DNA from: Bolinopsis microptera
Lineage: Eukaryota; Ctenophora; Tentaculata; Lobata; Bolinopsidae
Direction of reading: 5' to 3'
Length of the DNA stretch: 64,000 nt
Assembly (NCBI RefSeq): GCF_026151205.1
Contig: NC_087081.1
Span: 10,665,113-10,729,112 of the forward strand
In this document: positions 12,301 through 23,500 of the stretch, piece by piece
Position numbering within the stretch: position 1 is the stretch's first letter
Layout: the number at the start of each line of letters is the position of its first letter
Program-made: the position numbers and the translations under genes
Notes under the pieces: model-generated
Told to the model about the DNA's origin: nothing
Database searches by the model: none
What the model saw: only the letters and a program-made list of their open reading frames with translations

Positions 12301-15300
12301 TTCTATCTTCTTGTCGCTGAGCGTCATTACGCATAAGTTGCCCTTTATTTCGTATCGGTAAAACGATCGGAATTTATTAGTGTTATTCCTATTTATAATG
12401 GTCACGATCATATATCTCTGCTCTAGCATTAAGGGATGATAATGTTATTAAGATGAGTGACGCTTCAAAGACGGATATTAAGTAATAGCAATGGTCACTT
12501 TTCATGGTCACATCTCTAAATGGCTATTGTTTAATTAGTGACGATTTGATGCGTTTTAAAATCGATTAAACGTCCCTTTTTATCGAATTTCCGGAGAAAT
12601 GATGATCTGTGCGATCGCAAATCGAATCCTGCCAAGCAATTTGCTTACAATGTCCTTGAACGATTCCAGTATTGAAATGTTATATTATGTTATTTTTACA
12701 GAATGGATTTAATGTTAATCTTGATCTTTAACTACTAGAGTAAGATTTAATAAATAAATAGCTTACTCCGTTAATTCTTTTCTTCGGAAACCGATTGCTC
12801 TAAATCAGATTATTGAATAAAGTGATACATTATTAAAACGTTGACGTGGCTAAAGTTATTTTTATCGTTAATGTTATAGTGAATGTTGAAGCACGCTCCG
12901 CGCCTTGGGAGCTGCCTTTGAGGGCTTTATCCAATCTGTGTGTTGTTCTACATTAACATGCCTAACCACGTACTCACTTCCTCAATTCTTTATTTTGCAA
13001 AATTTGTCTAAAGGTTAAGCATCGTTAAGTTGACAAATTAAATGTTTAAGTTTACACATTCTCATCTCCAAATATTTGGGGAGAGGGTAAACATGTTTTA
13101 ACAGTTTCTCGCCCCGCATAAAGGCATACTTAGGCATAATAACAGCTATGCAGGACTTTTCTGGCTTTTTCTGACTGATGTTGTGGCAACGCACTTGTAT
13201 CTGTTTAAAGTACCATTATGTTTGGGTACTAAATAGTTCGAATTCTTTTGACCAATTAGATTTACATTTTGTGGTTCACATTTGTGGTTTTCTAATCTTA
13301 TGATTATTTACTGACTCACGAACTGCTTTATCGACTTCGTACTATTCGCTGACTCTCAAAGTCTGGGACTCCTAAGTCGATGATACGTTCTTGATGCGGT
13401 CGAAAATGTTCTTTTTAACGTTGTTGATGGATCAAATTAGCCATACGTTCCTGAATTTTATAACCATATTTTGTGCCCGAGTTTGCTCTTGTAGTTGTAT
13501 CTTCTTGACTTATTGACCACTGGTTCTAAACTTCGGCCCAAATTTCAATCGTAAAACTTCTAAATGCGCGTATTTAAGAGGATGATGCAATGCAAGCAAC
13601 TATCAGAAAATGCAAGGAATAGACAGCTATCATACATTTTATACGTCAAACCCTCTAATCTGAGACAATTACCCCTTTAACTAGAAATACCAACACCCTC
13701 TCTAATTTTATATGATTGCAGCCATGATGAAGTTCAGTCTGCTTGCGATATGTTTACTCTCCGTTACTCAAAGTAAAGATATTTCTATCATAAAGGTACG
13801 TGGTGACAGTTATGTCAAATATTTTACTAAAAGCAGTACTAACTAGCAGGTTATAGTTGTAGTACTAACTAGTAACTACTGTGTCATACTAGTAGTATCA
13901 CGTACCTATTATACAAATTAGGTTATAACTTTATGTAAATATTTTCAAGTAAATGTTTTAGGTTAATCGTAATAAGATGTTGATAAATTGATGAACTCTA
14001 TTTAATTGCTAAGTCTATCTACAATGAAAAGGAGAATTTTATCAAGGACTGAATCCTGACGTAAATTATATATCTTGTCCAAACCCAGGATGCACGACAT
14101 GAAGAGTTCGTTATAACTTTGTGTGCAAATCATTAATAGGATATTTTATACATTTGAAATAATAATGTGAACAAGTCTTTCCAAACATCCGGGAAGAAGG
14201 GAATATTGCAGTTCCACACTGACTATCATCTTACTGTTTCCGGAACATTGCAGACTCCATAGATCAGAGCAAACAGTAAAATAGTTACTGTCGCCTTATT
14301 TTCTGCTGTTACGTTGGAAAGGTCTGAGCAGTGCAATTGTCCTTGTTACACTCGACATAATATGACAAAAAAGATGCTGAATGACACTGCTGTGCCCTGT
14401 AGCGTCATAATCACTGTTATTATCATGCAGACAAGACTGGGAACATCCTTTGACTTGCTCGGGCGATATTATGAAGGAGCCCTCATATCTTAGCTTCTTT
14501 GTGAGCTGAATGTTCCTTGTTTGACTTGCTCGGGCGATATTATAAAGGAGCCCTCATATCTTAGCTTCTTTGTGAGCTGAATGTTCCTTGTTTGACTTGC
14601 TCGGGCGATATTATAAAGGAGCCCTCATATCTTCGCTTCTTTGTGAGCTGAATGTTCCTTGTTTGACTTGCTCGGGCGATATTATAAAGGAGCCCTCATA
14701 TCTTAGCTTCTTTGTGAGCTGAATGTTCCTTGTTTGACTTGCTTGGGCGATATTATAAAGGAGCCCTCATATCTTAGCTTCTTTGTGAGCTGAATATTCC
14801 TTGTTGTAGTGCACCCGCTGTGAGGTGTCTTTATATCAAATACTGATCACTGAGTACTGCTACAATCTAACAATCACTGTTATCATCAAGTAGGCAGGAC
14901 TGAGTACTGCTACAATCACTGTTATCATCAAGTAGGCAGGACTGAGTAGTGCTACAATCACTGTTATCATCAAGTAGGCAGGACTGGAAATAGTCCCACA
15001 CTGACTATCATTTTGCTGTTTTTGGAATGTTGTACCTCTCTTTACTGTGCTACATTATTAGATCTTCTTTTGAGCAACACTGCTGATATGATACAGCTAC
15101 CAGCCGCTACGATTGGTGGATCGGTGTAAAATACATGTTCCGATTAAAAATATTCACTGTTATCATCATATAGACAGAAGTAGAAGCACTGACTATGTTA
15201 TCTAATGTTCTACAGATAACAAGATAGGACTTCAAGACTTGTAGGTCTGCAGAGGTGAAGTACGAGCTCCGTCCTGGCTAAGAGCGAAGAATTAATTTCA

Positions 15301-18300
15301 TGATTTGCAGATTAAGTATATATGGAAGTGTATAAACATGGGGGATTCAAACAGTTTATCAGTAGTTAATACAACTCAGAGACCAGAGTACAACCAGAGA
15401 AACAACAACGCAGCAAATATGCTCACCTGGCACGTCTCACACTTCAACCCGGAGAATAATAAAGAGCTAATGACTGTGCTGTATAACAATAGCTTCTAGG
15501 CGTTGTCCCGATGTAGCATGTGTTGCTACTCTTTGTGTTATTCGGCTGGGTAAGGTATAATGACAGCAGCTCTCTCCTCAGCCTTTATTTGTGAGAGGAT
15601 CTGAGGAATCAGGGAGACTTCGAGCATGGTAAACAATTCCTCCATAACGCCTCTTACACCTCTAGAAATGCCTCTTACACCACTAGAAACGCCTCTTACA
15701 CCACTAGAAACGCCTCTTTCACCACTAGAAACGCATCTTACACCACTAGAAACGCATCTTACACCACTAGAAACGCCTCTTACACCACTAGAAACGCCTC
15801 TTACACCACTAGAAACGCCTCTTACACCACTAGAAACGCCTCTTACACCACTAAAAACGCCTCTTACTCCACTAGAAACGCCTCTTACTCCACTAGAAAC
15901 GCCTCTTACACCACTAGAAACGCCTCTTACACCACTAGAAACGCCTCTTACACCACTAGAAACGCCTCTTACACCACTAGAAACGCCTCTTACACCACTA
16001 GAAACGCCTCTTACACCACTAGAAACGCCTCTTACACCACTAGAAACGCCTCTCACACCACTAGAAACGCCTCTTACACCACTAGAAACGCCTCCTCCGC
16101 ATCTAATAACCGCCTCTTCCACAGTACGGAGAAGAGCTGGACCCAGACAAACAGATAGCAGAAGGTAATCTGAAGATAGAAGATGAGATAACCAAAGTGA
16201 AGACTGATCTGTCGGAGGTGGAGACGGAATTGTTGGACACTTCTGTGTTTGCTGGGGCTGATATTAACCAGGTACTGTAACTTAGCTTATGTAGTACAAT
16301 TGTATCTTTAAATATACATAGTTTACTAAATATTGTACTCCTTTTTGTGCTAAAGATCAGTAAAGAACTGATAATTAGTTTTCACAAGCATGTAAACTGT
16401 AGTGTAGACATTAGTGTAGACTGTAAAGATCAGTAACTTAGTCGACCGGGTGGTGTAGTGGTAACACGATCGCCTCCCAAGCAGAAGACCCGGGTTCAAA
16501 TCCGGTCGGATGCAAGTCGGCCAGTTACCAAGCTGTGATTTGGTACAGCTTCGGCTGGTGATACACACTCTCTGGCTCGTAGGACTAACCCCCCTACAGC
16601 TAGTATAGTGCCTCGGCACAGAGTGGCTTAGGGTTATTGAAAAGGAGATAAGCACCTCAGGCCATCCCAACGTTCGGGAGAGACCTGCCCTTGTATCTTG
16701 TTGTTTGTTGTGGTGTAAAGATCAGAGGAGATAATCTTACTTTTAACTCGGTTAAATAATAACTGAACCCCAGTAACTTAATTAACCAATAACTTAATTA
16801 ACTTTTAATAACCAATAACTTAATTAACTTAATCAGGTGCAACACCCGGAGGTAGATTCTGAGGAGGATCTGATAGTAGATGTAGATGATGTGAAGGACC
16901 AGCAGCGGATAACTATAAAAGCTAATGAGACAGACACTGATATAGAGATAGATATAGACAGGGAGGACAGAGAGAGCGTGGATGTTCAATTTGATGTGGA
17001 CCATGACGGTAAATAGTTCCTTAGATAACCAGTGAAATTTTTTATAAAACTTAAACTATGTTTGGTTCAATTAATGTGGGTATATCTGAGAGAGATGAGG
17101 GTTGTTTAGTACAGGTCTCGTTTTGGAGAGAGCATGTTATATTTGTGGTTAATCACCTTGTCACAGGAGAGTCACACAGAGTAACGCTTGATGATGAAGG
17201 TAACATGATTAAAGAGGAATACAGAATAGACGATCAAGAACTCAACGTGTAAGTGTTCACAGCAATCTATAGAATAAAGGGGAATTTGACTTGCCAATTG
17301 GCAAAGACATTCTCCTCGAACCATGCAATAGGCTAGGCCCTCGATGGACAATCAAATATGAGCGTTGATAAAAGTTTTCTGGTCAACAGTGCGAAATATA
17401 TTATTAAATGAAAAATTCAGCATATTAAGAAATCTTGCTATATGCTATAGTATAAAGTATTTTGCTCTCTATATTTACGAAGTACCTTCCACCAGTTATG
17501 TAGATGAGTACACTGGTGACGATTTCGAATACGAGACAAATAACGACGAAATAGAGGTGGAAGTGTATGTAGATATAGACGATCAGGATCTAGATCTCAC
17601 TGTAAGTATTTCCGTTTTCTCAATAATTCGCATATTTTCTATTTTTCCAGCAATGACTCCCTAATGTTCTGTTCTACACGCGTTATACACGCGTTATAAT
17701 TATGTCTATTGTTCAGGACTACATAGATTTCGACATTGGTCTGTGGGGTGAGAAGGACGACAGTGCAGATGATGATATCTTCATTTCCGGGAGGTACGAA
17801 AGTAAGAAGAGGAAGAGGGGAGACGAGGAGGAGATTCAGTTGGTAAATATTTGAACGGATAGGGGGGGGGGGGGGGGTGCGAGGGGCAAGGAGAAGCTTT
17901 ACGCCACTTCCGTCTAAATCTGGATCGTTTATTTTGTCCTTTTAGCAGTTCAGGAGTTCATTATTTCCATCCCTTAATTTTGCTATATTATCTGGATACA
18001 TTCCCTAAATACCTCCTGATTGATAAGCCAGGGATCTAACCTCAGTGCTACCCCTCTAACAACCCCCAAACATTACAGTCCCCGCAAGATGCCACAGAGT
18101 TCCCACCTTTACCAGGTGCTCTCATGGTTAACCCTCTCTGTTCTGCTGAAGTTCCATTTCTGGACATGCCTGAGCATGTGGTTATCAAACAAGGCAGGAA
18201 GTTCCAAGTGAGCTGTAATGTTCCGGAGAGTGTGACTGTTCTTGAATACGAGTAAGTACTGTTCTTGAATACGAGTAAGTACTGTTCTTGAATACGAGTA

Positions 18301-19747
18301 AGTACTGTTCTTGAATACGAGTAAGTACTGTTCTTTAATACGAGTAAGTACTGTTCTTGAATACGAGTAAGTACTGTTCTTGAATACGAGTAAGTACTGT
18401 TCTTGAATACGAGTAAGTACTGTTCTTGAATACGAGTAAGTACTGTTCTTGAATACGAGTAAGTACTGTTCTTGAATACGAGTAAATACTGTTCTTGAAT
18501 ACGAGTAATTACTAATCAGAGACACAACTCCCCAAAGGCAGGCAGAGCATTTTCATGCTATCCTTTCTTGGGCCACCTAGGCCCAGCATATCGTTTTTTA
18601 AAGAGAAAATATAGAGACAACTGACAAATTGAACAATTGATTTTGTAACCAATAATCTGTAACTAATAACACATCCACTGCTCAGATGGGTGAAGGTAAA
18701 CAAGGAGACTGAAGAGAAGGAGACCATGACACGTGACAGTGAACTGACTATAAACAATGTTAACTGTGCCCGAGGTCACGCAGCAATGTATCAGTGCAAG
18801 GTAACCACTCTTTATTATTGTGTGCATTTTCTTTAATAACCACTCACTTTTTATGATGACAAACCCTTAAAACTGGTTATGAACTAATTATATACTAATT
18901 ATATACTAATTATATACTAATTATATACTAATGATCAACCAATTACAAATGTGTTAACAATAACCCAGGCAACATATCTCTGTGACGACGAGGAAGGTAA
19001 CACCATCACCAGCACTGCAGAGTCTGGGGAGGTGACACTAATGGTGGACAGAGGTTTCGTCAGTAATCCCCTCTGTCAGATATTCGGGGATCCTCACGTG
19101 ATCACATTCGATCAGAAGATATACAGCTTCCAGGTTTGTTATTTCATTCTGACCTTCGACTATATCGTTTGCTGGTTTTCGAATTTAGCACAACACATAA
19201 ACCGTTTGGATGATTTTGTTCAAACAAACGAACAAATCTGCTTTCTCAGCTAAGAAATTAATAACCCATCTATCTCTAGGGAGAATGTACGTATCTGCTA
19301 GCTATGGACGCCTCAGAAGGTAGCTGGTTTATTTACGGTAGATTCGTGAAGTGTGGATCTGATGGAACCTGCCTGGATAGTGTTACTGTTTATGTTGATG
19401 GGTACGCTATTGAGCTGCTCCGAGGATGGGTCATCAACCAGGTAATTTAGATTGGTGCAGTGTGTACAATGTACATTCTTTAGTTCTTCGTACATTCTTG
19501 TAGTTCTTCGTATACTCCTATTTTTCAGTCGAATATCAGAGACTTATTAGATATGACTAAATACCCGAGTTCCGCTAACTTTTAACACTTCACTCAGAAC
19601 GGTAAGAAAATGCCAATAAAAGAAGGAAAGAGACTGTACCCAGACGATGCTATGACTATCTATTACGATGGGTACGAGGTCTTCATGGAGCTCCACACAC
19701 CTCAGATTCAGATTATCTGGGACGGGCTCATGAGTGTCAAGATAGAG

Positions 19748-19793
<46 letters not shown>

Positions 19794-19802
19794 AAGTAAG
19801 TA

Positions 19803-19833
<31 letters not shown>

Positions 19834-19842
19834 CAGTCAGTC

Positions 19843-19873
<31 letters not shown>

Positions 19874-20031
19874 CAGTTGGTTAGTTAGTTAGTTAGTTAG
19901 TTAGTTAGTAAGTAAGTTAGTTAGTTAGTTAGTTAGTTGGTTAGTTGGTTAGTTAGTTAGTCAGTCAGTTAGTTGGTTAGTCAGTTAGTTAGTTAGTTAG
20001 TTGGTTGGTTAGTTAGTCAGTCAGTTAGTTG

Positions 20032-20062
<31 letters not shown>

Positions 20063-20099
20063 GGTTAGTTAGTTAGTTAGTTAGTTAGTTAGTCAGTTG

Positions 20100-20141
<42 letters not shown>

Positions 20142-20147
20142 CAGTTG

Positions 20148-20185
<38 letters not shown>

Positions 20186-20398
20186 CAGTTAGTTAGTTAG
20201 TTGGTTAGTTAGTCAGTCAGTTAGTTGGTTAGTTAGTTAGTTAGTTAGTCAGTTAGTTGGTTAGTTGGTTAGTTAGTCAGTCAGTTAGTTGGTTAGTTAG
20301 TCAGTTAGTTAGTTAGTTAGTTGGTTAGTTAGTCAGTCAGTTAGTTGGTTAGTTAGTTAGTTAGTTGGTTGGTTAGTTAGTTAGTTAGTTATATAGAG

Positions 20399-20442
<44 letters not shown>

Positions 20443-20465
20443 TTCAGTTAGTTAGTCAGTCAGTC

Positions 20466-20509
<44 letters not shown>

Positions 20510-23500
20510 GTAACTAGTAAGGTATTGAGGTTTGTTTGTCAGTCAGGCATTGGAGATTGTCTGTTTTACAATAAAGTGAGCATCAAGATCCACACTATTT
20601 GAATATTTTTGTTGATAAATATTAATTTAACCGGCCCTATTAACTCAGATAGCGTCGAGACAGAAGACACTGGGTCTATGTGGTAACAATAATGACAATC
20701 CTAATGACGACTTCATGACTTATTGGGGACAAGTATTGGACGATAAGGAGGAGTTTGGGCACAGACAAGCTGTAGACAGAAAAGGTAGGGAGGATCAGTT
20801 AATTATTACATGTTGTGGATTACTTTACCATGTTAGATTAGCTGATGATTCAGGTTGTTTTAATCATCAAATCAGTTCCTTTCAAACCTATCAGACAGAA
20901 TTTACTCAACAAGTAAATAGTGTGTTTAGTAGTTTTCAAACCTATCAGACAGAATTTACTCAACAAGTAAATAGTGTGTTTAGTAGTTTTCAAACCTATC
21001 AGACAGAATTTACTCAACAAGTAAATAGTGTGTTTAGTAGTTTTCAAACCTATCAGACAGAATTTACTCAACAAGTAAATAGTGTGTTTAGTAGTTTAAA
21101 ACACACCTCCCCCAGGTATCTGCAAGAAGCCCCCAACACAAACCAGCTTTATCGGCGACTCAACTGAGGCACGTGATCACTGTGAAAAAGTACTTCTTAA
21201 TGGACTCTTCACGTAAGTTAACATTATAATTTAGTTGATATACTTTAGTTAATTGTTTACTAAAACTTGCAATACGAATGAATGTCCAGTGTTCCTGCCT
21301 GAAGCTGGTTTATTATCTCGCCTATAAATATATACTATTATATAACACTATTTAAAATATTTCTTCAGGTTCACCAGTGAGTACTTTGAGAACCAAGCAA
21401 CACAGAGGGGAAGTGCTCATACACTTTACAGGTTAATCTCAATTAACTCATTAATTAATACTCATTGACTAATTACTAACAACTTAATCATTTAATAAGT
21501 TATTTGCTGGTTTCTTAATATAACAAGAAATGTTAGGAATGTAACAAAAACGAATTTGCTTGCAGTATATTGTGGTATTATGATACGTAACCTGCAGGCT
21601 ACGTATCATAATACCTATCAACATTATGTTCCCTGGAGAATTACGTGCTATATGAATTTAAAAATGCAAAATCTAGAGATTTTTATAGAAAGAAGCCAAG
21701 ATTGATCATTAAAACCTGATTTATACGAGACATTTGACAGTTACATAATGTTCTGTAATTGACATCGGTGAACGATTAGATGATAAGTTAATTAATTAAA
21801 TAATAAGTTAATTAATTAGATAATAAGTTAATTAATCAATTAATAAGTTAATTAATAAAATAATAACTTAATTACCCCCAGGTCAGATAAACTGATGGAG
21901 ATGTGTGTATTTGACTTTATGTCACAGATGGGTATTGATACACTGTCCCCCCAGTGTTACGCTGGTTACAACTATGTGTCCATGTGTAAGAGGTAAGCAT
22001 ATCACGCGGTATTCAAACTGATTGTTATTTAAGTTTTCAATTACGAAACAAATTCCATACAGGTTAAAATATGATGTCTGATGAGCCTGCCAAAATTTTA
22101 AATCTTATACAAAATGCAAATGCAGTAAGCGCTTTGAAGTGATATCCGTATTCCCAACTAACGATCACATTCCCACAGGCTAGGAATCTGCATACCAGAG
22201 GGATGGCAGAATTCTACAGGATGTCTCCGCAAGAGAGAGCTCCAAGATATTACAGTCAGTCAGGGCTGTCCCTGGGACACCAACGCTTTACCCTTCATCA
22301 GAGACTAGACTCAAGCAGATAGGATGAAATACAGAATGAAAAACAGAGTGAAAGTCTAGGAATAGATATCAGAATATAAACAGAGAAAGATGGGCTTCAG
22401 TGCCATTTGAATGACAAAAAACTCTGTACTTATGATGGTAATATGCGAACTATGCTGATTGTAACTTCCGAGAGGTCTTTTAATTTGTGGGTCTGAAAGG
22501 GGTATTATTTCTTGAACTCAACCTATTTTCATAACAAATTTTTACCTTATCCATCAAAAAATATTGTGTTGAAATGATTGTGCTATGTTTACCTTTTTAA
22601 GAACTTTTTTATCCAGCAGAGAATGTTTTTTGGTACTCATAACAAAGTAGTGAGTCTCGTCTTTGTAGTACACGATGTTCTCCAATGAGATTCCCAGCTC
22701 GGCGTACATTTCGTTAAAGAACTCCTGAAATTGTCAAACTTGTTACTTACCCTTTGTCGGAAATTACTTAATTTGCTTATTAGAACCAGAGATATGTCTT
22801 ACAGTAATCGGGCTTAATCGGCCTGTACATATACTCTATAGTTTTTTAATGCAGTACTGCAAATTGCAATATTTACGTATGTAATGTTCGACGAGACGAG
22901 AGGTCGTCAAGTAAGGTAAGTTGTAATTTCTAGAACAGTAATTGTACGTGTGGGTAAATTTGTAAGGGTTCTCATAAAAATTTCTCTACTGCAACTTTTA
23001 AAATTTATATACGAAATTCAGAGAAATAAAATACTAAGGAATAATTCTAATAGGAAGAAAAAGAGATTAATAATGATGAAGAAAAGACCAAATAGTACAT
23101 TTATTTGATTGATTTTGAATTGTAGTTGACGAAGTGAGAGTCTCCACTCAGTGTGTGGAGACTCTCACTTCGTCAACTATAATTCAAAATAAATGATTGA
23201 CCCACTCATTACTCATAAGAGCAAAAAAAGATTACCAATTTATTTGATTGATTGGAACAGCTCAAAATAATTTCAGATGTTTTGGATAAAACGAACCTGA
23301 TTGTAAATGAAAGCTATCCCACTGATTTCCTCGATGGTTAATTCTTCCATTGTGCTGCGATTAACAAAGTTTACTGTCATTCCGATAGCTTGCTGGCCTG
23401 AAAAAACATTGAAATATTTACAAGTTATCAAATATCAACACAACAAGCTTTCACCATAGATTGACGAAATACTACGAAATTTTATAAGAAGTAAGATTAA

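Noticed and set aside
15305-15499. Extra exon of the VWD gene after the TTTGCAG at about 15302
   Set aside because: No donor follows before the stop codon, and the gene is in frame without it.
15538-16168. Open frames of 180-194 residues with TPLTPLE or GVRGVSS repeats on both strands
   Set aside because: Produced by a 21-bp repeat whose length is a multiple of three; it lies in an intron of the VWD gene and is out of frame with exon 2.
16441-16513. A functional tRNA-Gly gene
   Set aside because: The T stem has mismatches and the acceptor pairing is displaced; the sequence is the head of a SINE with its own target duplication.
18109-18525. 138-residue minus-strand frame with [12 protein letters not shown] repeats
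   Set aside because: Antisense translation of the 23-bp splice-site minisatellite.
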